From the NCBI GenBank assembly GCA_029962745.1, contig CM057158.1, positions 6,706,465 to 6,770,464 of the forward strand: DNA of 64,000 bases, read 5' to 3'. Position numbers and translations under genes: made by a program. Shown here one piece after another: positions 33,801-45,600 of the stretch. Position 1 is the first letter of the stretch. Every line of letters starts with the position of its first letter. This DNA comes from Echinometra lucunter (taxonomy: Eukaryota > Echinodermata > Echinoidea > Camarodonta > Echinometridae). Under the pieces are notes generated by a model. It worked only from the letters and a program-made list of their open reading frames with translations. It did not search any database and was not told where the DNA came from.

Positions 33801-34558
33801 TTCTATTTTACTAGTCCATTCCTGTCTTTGTAATAAAGTTGGACAAACTAACACTTTGATTTGGGTTCATTGTCATTATTTTGGTTATGTTCATAAAAAC
33901 TGCCGGATTTACGCCAAAGATGCTGGATTTACGCCAGTTCTAAGTACATTGACAAGCAGGGAGAAATTAAAATGCAAGTTGTGAACTATTTTTCATGAAT
34001 AATTTCTATTTTACTAGTCCATCCCTGTCTTTGTAATAAAGTTGAACAAACTAACACTTTGATTTGGATTCATTGTCATTATTTTGGTTATTTTCATAAA
34101 AACTGCAGGATTTACGCCAAAGATGCTGGATTTACGCCAGTTCTATGTACATTGACATAAAGGGAGAAATTAAAATACAAGTTTTGAACTATTTTTCATG
34201 AATAATTTCTGTTTTACTAGTCCATTCCTGTCTTTGTAATCAAGTTGGACAAACTAACACTTTGATTTAGGTTCATTGTCATTATTTTGGTTATTTTCAT
34301 AAAAACTGCCGGATTTACGCCAAAGATGCTGGATTTACGCCAGTTCTATGTACATTGACATGAAGGGAGAAATTAAAATGCATGTTGTGAATTATTTCAA
34401 TGAATAAATTCTGGTTTACTAGTTCAATGCTGTCTTTGCAATTAAGGTTGGACAAACCAACACTTTGATTTGGGTTCATTGGCATTATTCTGATTATTTT
34501 CATAAAAACTGCCGGATTTGCGCCAAAGATGCTGGATTTACGCCAGTTATAAACTGCA
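27806..34558 (-). repeat. Right array of ~203-bp satellite (about 33 monomers, inverted relative to the left array)
   Basis: Each unit carries CTGCCGGATTTACGCCAAAG followed by ATGCTGGATTTACGCC, the reverse complement of the left-array boxes. Diagnostic variants (TGACATGAAGGG / TGACAAGCAGGG / TGTCATGAAGGG; ACAAGTTG / GCATGTTG) distinguish monomer subtypes and recur in blocks. The outermost and innermost monomers are most like the first left-array type. Coding potential is an artefact of a stop-poor monomer. Confidence 0.94.
29840..33049. repeat. Recent 1,624-bp (8-monomer) duplication inside the right array
   Basis: Private variants recur exactly 1,624 bp apart. CCGGATTTGCGCC occurs at 29840 and 31464; a GATTATGTTCATAAAAACTG TCGG variant near 30633 and 32257; TTCATTGTTATTATTTTGG at 31226 and 32850. 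Two 72-codon frames at 30490 and 32114 are identical. The copies diverge near 33050 (GGGATCATT versus GGGTTCATT). Confidence 0.85.
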
Positions 34559-34760
34559 CATGTATGATAATGAATGGAGAAGTGACCATGCAATTCGTAT
34601 AACGTGTACCGTACGTGCGTTGGGCTTGTTCCGCGCGCCCGCAATTTCCAAGGCGTTAATATTAATGTATTAATGAGCCATACGTCATCGGCCGGCCGAA
34701 CGAGATTTCCAAGCTCATGAATAATGAATCTGCCGGATCCACGCCAATATAGTCTCAACC
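34559..34760 (-). repeat. Right terminal inverted repeat of the large element
   Basis: Reverse complement of the left terminus, ending CCAATATAGTCTCAACC. It differs by an extra ATTAATGT-type insertion near 34665 and two substitutions. Confidence 0.88.
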
Positions 34761-34987
34761 GTCTTGGGCTGGGAACCGTGAGATTGCCAGGCATTGTGTA
34801 CAATATATATGGGGATAGGCTGTGATGTAGGCATGAGAAAGAGATTTGGGGGGATGAGGAAGAACCCCCAATGCGCACCCGTAGATCAAAATGGCGTTAT
34901 GAATAGCGAACTAATTGCTGACGGGAACGCGAAATACATTGACTTAGATGTTCTATAATAGAGAAGAAAAGTTTTGATTTTACTTAC

Positions 34988-35045
34988 AAGCAATGTTCCT
35001 GAGGCCCTCAATTTTCCCTTTTCTGCTTCATATCTGATGAATGAA
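34988..35045 (-). CDS. Candidate 58-bp exon of an unidentified gene
   Basis: On the - strand CCATTTTCAG is followed by 58 bp and a strong GTAAGT donor. The only fully open frame reads SFIRYEAEKGKLRASGTLL, which looks protein-like. It does not match in phase with the exon candidate at 35803-35884, so an exon may be missing between them (a 45-codon open block at 35357-35494, with NYGPPSYISVGTPNDCVKK, is one possibility). Family not recognised. Confidence 0.32.
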
Positions 35046-35249
35046 CTGAAAATGGTGAATTTTAAGAAAAAAAACTGATGCTTATCAGACTCGTAGGTCG
35101 ACAGCTTTCCGTCGAGTAACACACACAAAAGCATGCTATTCAGTTTCGGTACAGACTTGTCGCTTTTGCAGGACGAGGTCAATTCATTGACCGAGTACAC
35201 AGGATGAGTGCCAATGCAGGAGTCTCGCGCCTAATGCGTGAGACTTGAC

Positions 35250-35311
35250 ATGTCTGTTTCAGTGGGATGTCCATGAACTTAGACTTAATGACGGTTTCAT
35301 GAAACGCAGCC
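35250..35311 (-). repeat. Single-ended GTTTCATGAAAC repeat, mirrored at 23116-23172
   Basis: The reverse complement reads GCGTTTCATGAAACCGTCAT...TTCATGGACATCCCACTGAA. The same ~50-bp block in the opposite orientation lies just outside the left end of the large element (23126-23172) with about 80% identity. Confidence 0.6.
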
Positions 35312-35802
35312 CAGAATTCTTCTGAATGGGATTTGTTAGACTTGGTCTGGGATAAACTATAAAATAAGATTAGAACTGAGTTTCCTTGCCAAGCCTGGCT
35401 GAGTGATGATAGAGTTGTCCTTTTTCACACAGTCATTTGGAGTCCCTACTGAGATGTATGATGGAGGACCATAGTTCGAGCACATTTTAATTTTCTAAAG
35501 AATGCAATTTTCAATACATAATTTCTCAAATTTTACCAAAAATTATTCTGATTTAACTGACACCAAAGACAAAGTAAAGAAGACTAATTTATGAAGAATT
35601 CCTGAGATATCGCGATTACAAAATTTGATGTTGTATCGCAACGAACTGGACCTGGAAAATTTTTACAGAAATAACATGACCAAACTTTGTGCTTGCCAGT
35701 TTACAAATGATTAATACAGCAAAATAGAGATCCATTAAAGGTAAGATAATTGCATCATTAGCAAGACAAAATGTCATTCATTTGATATCACATTTTACTT
35801 AC

Positions 35803-35884
35803 AATTGATGACATTGTCTCTCGAAAAGAGGAATTCTAGACCCTTGTCGGCAGGTTCAGTTTTTTTCGAAACAGACGCAAAATG
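35803..35884 (-). CDS. Candidate 82-bp exon of an unidentified gene
   Basis: On the - strand TTTTGCAG precedes 82 bp closed by a GTAAGT donor. The single open frame encodes HFASVSKKTEPADKGLEFLF then SRDNVIN, with one base left over. Strong splice signals at both ends and a protein-like peptide argue for a real exon. I could not assign a family or find its upstream partner. Confidence 0.36.
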
Positions 35885-36126
35885 CTGCAAAACTTACAGA
35901 TTTTAATTAGTAATTATACAATTGCTCTCTCTCCGTTGGTGATATCAGATTATCACAATCTTTTCTAGTTTTTGAGATATGACCCTGTGCATGAACTTTG
36001 GACATGCGTGAAGTTAGGTCACACTACTATATACTACATGATTATGTGTAAATAACTGTAAACTTTAACATAATCATGATAATACATGTAGCTGTGCTGT
36101 GATTAAAAAAGTATCTTGCATTACAA

Positions 36127-36173
36127 GTAATAATAATGATAATAATAATAATAACAATAATAATAACAATAAC

Positions 36174-36211
<38 letters not shown>

Positions 36212-36374
36212 TATAATAATAATAACAATAATAATAATAATAACAATAATAATAATAATAACAATAATAATAATAATAACAATAATAATAATAATAACAA
36301 TAATAATAATAATAACAATAATAATAATAATAACAATAATAATAATAATAACAATAATAATAATAATAATAATG

Positions 36375-36429
<55 letters not shown>

Positions 36430-36458
36430 TAATAATAATAATAATAATAGTAATAGTT
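36127..36458. repeat. AAT microsatellite with an 18-bp higher-order unit
   Basis: AAT triplets with a regular AAC every sixth triplet over about 36210-36360 (unit AAC followed by five AAT), flanked by purer AAT. Produces spurious poly-N, poly-I, poly-Y and poly-L frames. Confidence 0.95.
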
Positions 36459-36630
36459 ATATTCTGGGTGCTGTTGCATAAAATTCGCTAACTTTGCCAC
36501 TAAAGGTAACTTTCATGGAATACTGGATTTTGATTGGCTGTTGAGCAACGTTACCATGGTAGTTACATGTACCATTGATGGCAAAGTTACTATAATAGCA
36601 AGTTTGTATGCAACGGCACCCAGAATATAA
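36457..36630. mobile_element. MITE (family A) with TTATATTCTGGGTGCTGTTGC ends at the microsatellite edge
   Basis: TTATATTCTGGGTGC then TGTTGCATAA is mirrored by TATGCAACGGCACCCAG then AATATAA. The interior has TAACTTTGCCA and GATTGGCTGTTGAGCAACGT. A second copy lies at 62377-62539. Triplet repeats abut both sides. Confidence 0.78.
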
Positions 36631-37737
36631 CTTATTATTATTATTATTATTTTTATAAATTTTATAGTGCCTTCATGTCATACGTGTACATGAATAGTAC
36701 ATGTACATGTAGGCTCTATTATGATGCGGTGACCAAAGTTTGCGAATTTTAATTTTCTATTTTTCCAAAGTTTTTACACACTGCCATTACATTTAGTAGT
36801 CTACCAAGTGCAGCCTAAGATTTTGTTGGTGGACTGTCATGGAACATTTTCTATATATTTTTGTTTAAGATGATGGGATGATGTACTGAGTCAATTTTTT
36901 TTGTTAACCAGGGATTGACTGATTTTGCTCTGGACAGTGGACCATTGGTGCTCTTAAATTGATGAACGTTGAAATTTGGAAGTGGTTTTACCTCTAATGT
37001 CAATGTGAATCACTAGAGTTTAAGTACATGGCACTATTTGCTGTACATGTACGCTACATTGCTACCCAATCTTAATTCACCGGACAGACAATGCCACATC
37101 TACATTCAAACTTTTCTCCTTTCATTGTCACCTTCTCACAGATTTTACACTGAAATAGTACTGAACTTTACATCTATCAAACCATTTTAAGCTGTAGGAT
37201 GCCCACAGAAAAAAAAAATCTATTTAATGCAGAATGTTTGACCTGTATTATTTAGACTCATTCAAGAGAAAAAAATAGATTATATATGTTACCTTTCAGT
37301 TTCAAAGTGTTATTTTATTTTTACACTGAATAGAAGCCAAACAAAACATTTTCTGCCAAATAATGCCGAAATACATTGAAACTATGGTCAAATCAATATC
37401 TCAACATTAAAAGTGGACATGTTGAAACTAGAGTCATTTAGTATTATGCATGCATTGCCAAGAATAGCAGGTCATATATGCTGATCACAGTCCTGCAAAC
37501 CCCATGGACCCTTTTAAAGGTCATTCATAAAAGTTTTGTAGTATTGCAGTGTCATGAATTAGTTGAGATTCAAATTTTACAACTTGATTGAGTACTGACT
37601 ACTGAGTGACAATCACATTGATTTGTAATATGTAATAACAAGGTATTTTAAATTTAAGTTGAAGGTCTTAGAAGTTTGTTTACCATATGTACATTTAGGC
37701 ACCAAATTCCGACCTCTGGAGTCCAATGATTTGAATT
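36631..37737. other. Intergenic DNA without recognised features
   Basis: A short ATT run (36632-36650) and ACATGTA words only. No exon or transposon terminus identified. Confidence 0.4.
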
Positions 37738-38525
37738 TTTTTTATTAGTAGTATTTCATTTATTTCAAATTCTAGTAAAATACCTAGGCAATGGCAGAAC
37801 AACAACAGCAAAATCACAAGGACAAAAGTGTAGTATGAAAATTGTATGCGATGTAAAAGGCATTAGACATGCATGTGAAAACATGTTAAGACATATAAAG
37901 ATGGAATTTGCAAGGTTAATGCAAAAAAAAAAAAAAACAACAAATGAGCAGTTTTGTTGAGGCATCTACCTTTGGAGAGACTTAAACAGGGAAAAAAAAT
38001 AACAAAAACAGGATATCACATAACAATCAGACACACAAAAAAAACACATATACAAAACAAAAGAAAACAAACATAAGGCAAAAGAGATTATTTATAAACA
38101 GTTTAAGTTTTCCTTTGAAGAGATTTAGGTATTTGCATTAATAGAAATAATATCAATGGGTATAGAATTCCAAACACGAGGACCTGAGTATCTGATAGAA
38201 TATGCCACATTATCTTTGTTTACATTCCATTCGTGGTACTTATTTCTACTTCTCATATTATAAGCATGTACACGTATCTCACAGTTCTCACAGTTCTAAA
38301 TATCAACATGTTTGTAATAAATTTTGGAACTACATTCTTTTGGTTTTTAAGAATAAGAATGGACATTAGATACTCGTTCAATTGATGTTTAATATCATAA
38401 GAGACAAAAATGATAGTTTAGATGCTACTCTGTATACAGAATAAGTTATAATTTTTACGATCTTATTTTGTATCTTGAATAAACGGGGCTCATGCTTACA
38501 GTCTTCTTACAGACCCTATAGATTT
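37738..38525 (-). pseudogene. Degraded non-LTR retrotransposon fragment (RT C-terminus and tail)
   Basis: On the - strand, broken frames around 38260-38130 read NMRSRNKYHEWNVNKDNVAY then SIRYSGPRVWNSIP. This is the conserved C-terminal signature of many non-LTR reverse transcriptases (R-x-S-x-R-x-x-G-P-x-x-W-N-S-L/I-P). Upstream parts near 38500-38300 carry stops. The 3' part is A-rich/low complexity. Third RT remnant of the window. Confidence 0.66.
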
Positions 38526-39531
38526 TAGTCTGGTGCCCCTGTGAAAAAAAAAAAGAGTAGAAACCTGATACAAGGCTGTTTGTCTCATTCATTGTAAGAG
38601 CTCAACTCACATTTTGATCTTTTAGTAAAGGTTGCCAGCGTTCATCACTTCAAGACAAAAATGAAATCTTACTCTTTACCACAGAATAATTTTTCAGTTA
38701 TTTCATTGTAATACCGTTTTAGCAAAAGCCCCCCCCCCATGAGTTACCATGGCAATGTTGTTTTTCATTTTCACTATTTTGGAACCAGAGTGAGTTTGTC
38801 ATAGCAGCTCCAGTCTTTGACCAACATACATGTACCGGACAGGTTGTGTATCCGGACAGTCCATTTTAAACAGCCATTTAAAAAAGTTTACAAGTAATGT
38901 TTTTTTAATTTTTAGCACAAAGTGTTGGACAATATTATAGAGAACAATTATTGATGGTGATTAGCACTATTCAATGCTTATTTTTGTTTAATCCAAAGAC
39001 AAAAAAGAACGCTTCATTTTTGTTACATGTCCAGACACCTGACCCCCCCATCCTGCAGGCATCATACATGTATAAACATCAATTGTAACTTGGAGTGTCA
39101 AAAAGGCATGTTTTCAAATTTTAGGAGCAGGACCATTAATTGCATTGTAAAATGTGACAATTGTATTTTGTACATACTTTTTCAATCCTACAGCTGTTTG
39201 TGGTTCTGGTTTGTGTGTGTACATGTATATCACTGTATGTATGCATGTTATGATTATGCTATCAAATTGTGCATTTTCAGTGATTTTGCACTGCAAACTA
39301 TCTAGAACCCAATACCAACACAGGCTACCTGTGGAAAATAGGCATTAATTTTTTTTATTTGAACATATGCAACACAACACAAAATTATTGTGCAGCTGTA
39401 AAGTGAACTCTACATGGTATCTCTATTTTTACCATGTAGATACATGTATCTTAAAGATTTTAATAGAAAGTGCCTCTTCTTTTAATTCTCAGACTCAGAG
39501 ATCACTTTTCTTTATAAGAATGAAAACATTG

Positions 39532-39781
39532 TCGGTTGCCGGCAGAAGGGAACGAGCGCCCTTGACCGGCAAAAGGAAACAAAGAGACATGTGGTCAAAT
39601 ATTGAGATATTCTAAGAAGTTTGTGAATAATTACTTCAAGAACATTCCAGAATAGATCTGGTGTAAATTTCCCTTTATTCACAGATTTCTGAAATATCTC
39701 AATATCTCAATATTTGACCACATGTCTTTTCGTTCCCTTTTGTCGTTTGAGGGCGCTCGTTCCCTTTTGCCAGGCAACCGA
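39532..39781. mobile_element. MITE with TCGGTTGCC termini and long inverted arms
   Basis: The left arm TCGGTTGCCGGCAGAAGGGA, ACGAGCGCCC, GACATGTGGTCAAATATTGA mirrors the right side TCAATATTTGACCACATGTC, GGGCGCTCGTTCCCTTTTGC and CAACCGA. Arms are over 90 bp; total 250 bp. Confidence 0.78.
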
Positions 39782-40861
39782 TGACATCATTGTGTTTGAT
39801 GGTACATGTAGATTTTTAGAACATACTTCATATTATTCGTGTCACAGTCTATGTACTTTTTCCTTTTGCAATTTGATCACAGTGAAAAGATAACTTACGT
39901 GGTCCTTTTTTTACTATCGTAAAAATCTTCATTTGTGATAAAAACATTGCAGCATTGTTTGAATTGAAGAATAACTCATCTTTGCTTTTGCACTCATTTT
40001 ATTGACAAATAAAGAAAACAAACTAAACAGAATGGAGCTCCAGATTCAAAAGTAAGTACCCTGCATCATGCTGTTATTTGGAATGAAGAAAAAAAAATGT
40101 TCATGTTATACTAACATACATGCATGTGCAAAGCCTTCTTACATGTATGCCATGGAATATTAAAGCAGGAAGGCAGTTTGTATTCCATGTTGACCCTGGA
40201 TTTTTTTTGGTCTTTATTATAATGATATGTGCATTCATTGCACTGCATTGCATGTACATGTATTATGAATGAGCTTGAACCTATTTAGAAAGTTCAATTT
40301 ATTGAAGAGGGAAATGTATTGTGGTATTAAGTATAAGTATGAAATCATGTGTACAGTGTCTATAGTAGCAACTTTTATTAAAACTTTAACTAATAAATCG
40401 ATAATTTATAGTTAATTTGAATGAATACAATATAGCAGGAAGCTGATAACTAATGATCATTTCAGATGTAGCTTGATGAGTTGACGACATAGTCTTGAAA
40501 TAAAAAATGGACTGAAATTTCGAGGCATTCCAGTATATTTATGTGTGCAGATATGTGCAACACTTGAATATTTGCTTTGTAATCCAAAGTTGGCTTCTGA
40601 CTGGTTGATCAGTTCCATTTGTGATACTGATTTCTAGTTATTTATGTATCACTTTATGGGTTTAGGTCAATAGGAAATTTCTTGATTGCTAAAAAGACTA
40701 CTTTGTTAGAATTGTGAGTTTGTAGTGGCTGATGTCAATCATAGATAGAGTTTTTAGACATGGTTATTTGATATCATCTATCCAAACTGTGGTTACAAAC
40801 ATTTCTGTTCATTTTTTGTCTCGCCCACCGGAGGTGAAGGCGAGACTAAGGGATCCAAATG

Positions 40862-40948
40862 GCGTCCGTCCGTCGTCCGTCCGTCGTCCGTCCGTCGTCC
40901 GTCCGTCGTCCGTCCGTCGTCCGTCCGTCCGTCCGTCCGTCCGTCCGT
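40862..40948. repeat. GTCC/GTCGTCC microsatellite
   Basis: GTCCGTCCGTC-type units, first alternating with an extra CGT and then pure GTCC. Part of the element at 40817-42644. Confidence 0.93.
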
Positions 40949-40959
40949 CACAAACGTTA

Positions 40960-41930
40960 TGAAAGATAACTTGGCAACCGTGACTCACTTTTCAACCAAA
41001 CTTGGGTTGTAGTTGCACTAAGGGGACCTGCATGTTATGGTCCAGTCAGAGGTCACATGGTAAGGTCAAAGGTCATTTCAGGTCAAACGTTAAAGTTTAC
41101 GTGCAAGACTCTCTTATGACACAAAACTCTGCAACCGTGACTCACTTTTCAACCAAACTTGGGTTGTAGATGCACTAAGGGGACCTGCATGTTATGGTCC
41201 AGTCAGAGGTCACATGGTAAGGTCAAAGGTCATTTCAGGTCAAACGTTAAAGTTTACGTGCAAGACTCTCTTATGACACAAAACTCTGCAACCGTGACTC
41301 ACTTTTCAACCAAACTTGGGTTGTAGATGCCCTAAGCGGACCTGCATGTTATGCTCTAGTCAGAGGTCACATGGTAAGGTCAAAGGTCATTTTAGGTCAA
41401 ACGTTAAAATTTACGTGCAAGACTCTCTTATGACACAAAACTCTGCAACTGTGTGACACTGTTCAATCAAACTTGGGTTGTAGATGCACTAAGGGGACCT
41501 GCATCTTATTGTCCAGTCAGAGGTCACATGGTAAGGTCAAAGGTCATTTCAGGTCAAATGTTAAAGTTGACGTGCAAGACTCTCTTATCACACATAACTT
41601 TGCAACCGTGACTCACTTTTCAACCAAACTTGGGTTGTAGATGCACTAAGGGGACCTGCATGTTATGGTCCAGTCAGAGGTCACATGGTAAGGTCAAAGG
41701 TCATTTCAGGTCAAACGTTGAAGTTTACGTGCAAGACTCTCTTATGACTCAAAACTCTGCAACCGTGTGACACTTATCTATCAAACTTGGGTTGTCGATG
41801 CACTAAGGGGACCTGCATGTTATGGTCCAGTCATAGGTCACATGGTAAGGTCAAAGGTCATTTCAGGTCAAACGTTGAACGGTTAAAGTTTATGTGCAAG
41901 ACTCTCTTATGACACAAAACTTTGTCTTCA
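40960..41930 (+). repeat. 157-bp tandem repeat, about six copies
   Basis: GCAACCGTG(A/T) recurs at 40974, 41131, 41288, 41445, 41602 and 41759, exactly 157 bp apart. Each unit contains TGGTAAGGTCAAAGGTCATT, i.e. clustered AGGTCA-type half-sites. Confidence 0.93.
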
Positions 41931-42644
41931 ACAAATTTTGGTCTTTTGTTTCTATCCCACATACTCAATTTACATGCATACCATATTACAATTATTATGT
42001 TCAGCATTCAAATCTGGTGTTCTCATCAATTTCAGGCATGCTTTTTACTAATTATTAACAAAATGCTGCCTTTAACCTCTATCTAATTAGTCAATTTACC
42101 CCTGACAGGTTATCCGCGTCTATCTTGCGGGTGCCAGGCAACATTTTGCACTTGAAAGAATATTAAAACTATACATAAATACTCAGTGCAAAGTGGCTGA
42201 GGGATCAGTTTTCTGTTCTCTTCAATTTTATGCATGCTTTTTTTTTTTCCTGTGGCAGTATTCAATATACCATAAAAGATTTTACTCACTAACCCTTCTT
42301 CTTAACAAAACATAACTGTTCTCGTATTTCTTTTCTCTAAATTATAAGCTCATTATCACACTACATCATCTGCAGCCCTCAGCTACACTACAACCACAAA
42401 CACTTTTCAACTCCACACATGTAAAATATCAATCATACAATGTTACTCATATCAGAGGGATGAGAGTAGAAGCAGGGAAAGTACATGCACGTGAAAATGC
42501 AGTACCATTTCATAAAAAACCCTTCTCATATTTTATCAAATGTTATTCCATCCCAGTTATTTCACAATGAGCTTTCGATACAGTTCTGTTGTGTGCCATC
42601 ACAGATCGCGATATTTCTAGTTATTTTCACAAGTGGGCGAGACA

Positions 42645-45600
42645 CAACATCGCAAAGGCCTTGTTTATTATTCAAGTCAGAAAACTTTATTTTTCCATTG
42701 CTTACTGTAGCATGAATCACTTGTACAGTTTAGTTTGATATTTGGAATGCAAGGTGCTTGTGAATCGTCATACTAACATGATTAAAATTGATACAAAAAT
42801 ATTTACGTACAAAGTTTGTCATAATTGTGCTGACATCTTGTCCATGTGGTAAATTTCATGCATGTATTACTGTGTTTTCCTGTTTGTCTTTATTTTTATT
42901 TGTCAGTGTTTGTTTTTATGTTTTAATGTTCTGTTTATTAGTGGGTGTATTTGGAACCAGTCCATTTCAGGGGAATGTGCTGAAAATTGTGCCTGAGCAA
43001 CAAAAATCAGGTCCTCAGAAAATGTGTCCAGTATACTTATAACGTAGCCAGTTCATAAAAAAAAAGAAGAAAAAGATTAGAAGTGTGTTGACCACAATTT
43101 TGGACTGGTGGACAGAATTTGGAATGGGAGATTTTACCCCCTCCCTCCCCCTTCTGGTTTGCCCATGTTTTGAATTACTCTTTTAAATTTTGTATCGCTT
43201 TTCAGTTTTGTCTGAAAACAATATTGATGTTAATAAAAGCACGCCTGACAATACTGTGTGTGTATGTGGGGAGGGGGGGGGGGTCTAATGTCTAATATCT
43301 GTTTATATTCTGCAGTAAACATGTTTTGAGGCTATCACATAATCATTGCAACATGAAGAAAGTGATGCAGTGTGGGTATTGAAGGATGCGTAGCAGTGTT
43401 GTGACATACATGCATTATACATTGTGTACATGTAGCTACAGGCCCATTTGCTGCCTGCCTGCATGTATGTATGATGTATGTCGCAACCAGACATACGGAG
43501 TACATGTGGTTACCACGACAATGACGATGAAGGTGCATAATGCTTAGGGATTTTGATGGATAGGGAGGATGCCAATGCAGCGGTGTGGCATGTGTTAGTG
43601 TACTTACAGACCACACTGTAACATGTGTTGGATAGAGTATCAGTATGCAAAAACATGATGATCACTAAGGCGATAAGGGGAGTAGGGAACAGAAAAATTT
43701 CACATAACCATGGTATCGTAGTATCATTAGGTATCGCAAGATGATGAGTGAGTTATTTATGGCAGGGGGAAGATTGTAGATGTATGTAGGAGATGAATCT
43801 GGATAAAGTGATGTGGGTTAATAATAATTATAACTTCATGTACAAGGTGAAAGTGAGAGAGCTGACAGCTCTGCTAAATTGGCAGGGGTAGATTTGGGAT
43901 TATGTTAGGGGGTAGGGTGCCTATTGGCCCCAAACTCTGACAAATCTTTCTCCCCCCCCCCCCCCAAAAAAAAAAAAAGTTTATGCAGTATGAAAGGCGA
44001 GGTAATGGGGTGGGGTAAGTGTGACCCATGGATCCATCCCTGATTATGATATTACAGCTACAAGCATTATGGGTTGGCAAAATGGCAGAGAATGGTGGGA
44101 AAGATAAGGAATAAATATGTCTTTAACATGTACCTGATAACATTCTATCATGCTTAGTAGCCAGTAAAGATGCCTATTGATATTTCATCAACAAATATTG
44201 TGCTCATTAGGAAATCAGACGGTGGGGGGTGGGGGGGGGTATGCTATTTTTATACCTCATTTTAGGATTAGCAAACTGTCATGGTATAGTTCAAAATTTT
44301 CATTCATATGTACATAAAACTCTAATACTAGTAGTCATCACAGACATATCCCTTTAGGAGCTTTTAAGCTGTTTTACCAGTAAACCCACCCCTTTCACTC
44401 TTTCATATTTTGTTGATGTACATGTACTTGTACAAAAGGATCAGATGGCTGGGATGTGGGTAATGTAATATTTTTGCTCTGGAGATTGGAAATTTTTATG
44501 CACATGGATGGTTGGTGGTTGATAGAGCGTAACTACATAAATTTCATAACACACTGATTACTCACTGATATATTTTGTATCTGTACAAGGTTTATTTACG
44601 CTATGATGTCATCAGGGGGCAGCAATTTGCAATCCACTAGTGACTATTGTGGAATATCAGTGGTCATGATCTGTAAAGCTATTCTTTTGTTGACATTATT
44701 GGACTACTGTAAACAAAAGTCAATTCCTACGTCACACTTTTGTGGTTGACTGTGTGAGGAATATACACGTATCATGCAAAACCAAGGGTTTTAAGTTGCA
44801 TTTTGCATTGACTACAGTACATCTAGTACAGAGCTTGTTGCAATAAATTCAGCAATTTGAGCATCAAGTGTGACTGGATTTTCTGTTTAAAAGTATTTGG
44901 ATTACTTGAAAGAAAATTTGAGGCCTCGAGAGAAAAGGTACATGTAATCAATGTTTTTCTTTCATCTGGTTAAATGTAATAAATTCAAATCAATTAAGAT
45001 TTCAGTTCAATAAAAGGCAACAGCTGTATGCACTAGTTTCATTTCATTTCATTATAGCTGAGAAGCAAGGTACATGTTTGAAATTTAAACAGAGTTACAG
45101 GGGATTGCAGTACTTATGTACATTATTCTTTTTTTCTGCTGGTACATTTTCACTTATTTATTATTTTCTTTGCATGTTGATTGTTTGAAGTTGATTTTGT
45201 TGTGATTTTCTTCGTATTGGTATTGTTATGCTGTTCTACTGTTATGTTCTGCATAATATGTCTTGTGCACATGCTGTGTTTTGAATTGGCTTTGTTATTA
45301 TAGTCTCTGTTCCATTTTGTTTTGTTTTCCCTCCCTGTTTGCTCTTGTCTGTATGTGATTTTCTTTTTAATTTTTTTTTTCATGTAATATATTAATTTCA
45401 CCAACCTGATAATGTTTTCAATTTTTCACTGAGAAAATAGTCCCATGGAAACTTAATTGTTACTGTATGCTTCTGTTTGAAATTATGTTTTATGATTTAT
45501 ACCTTTGCTTTTCCAAACATTATACAGTATGGGGTTTAAATGAAGCAGTGACATTCTGTTGGAAGAACAGTGCAGTGTACTTTACAATGATGATTTTTGC

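Larger units (their letters stand above)
23237..34760. mobile_element. 11.5-kb foldback-like element: terminal inverted repeats plus opposed satellite arrays
   Basis: The outermost ~200 bp (23237-23434, starting GGTTGAGACTATATTGGCG) reappear inverted at 34559-34760. By eye they differ by about two substitutions and one ~8-bp insertion. Inside each arm a ~203-bp satellite is tandemly repeated with opposite orientation on the two sides (23433-25560 and 27806-34558). The 25560-27806 centre is not satellite. The terminus contains TTGGCGTGGATCCGGCAG, a diverged version of the monomer motif TTGGCGTAAATCCGGCAG, which ties ends and core together. The plan resembles foldback (FB) and sea-urchin TU-type transposons, but the monomer is much longer. 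No clear target duplication and no transposase are visible. Confidence 0.75.
40817..42644. mobile_element. Tandem-core transposon with TGTCTCGCCCAC inverted ends
   Basis: TGTCTCGCCCACCGGAGG starts the element and GTGGGCGAGACA ends it. After the left end comes a GTCC/CGT-type run (40862-40948), then about six 157-bp direct repeats (40960-41930) and a unique tail. The layout (left end, microsatellite, core tandem repeats, right end) resembles pearl/CvA-like elements of marine invertebrates; assignment is inferred. No coding capacity. Confidence 0.7.

Noticed and set aside
27806..34558. CRISPR array
   Set aside because: Units are ~203 bp with no short repeat/unique spacer alternation, and the genome is animal; this is satellite DNA.
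36042..36500. Open frames rich in Y, N, I or L
   Set aside because: Translation of the AAT/AAC microsatellite.
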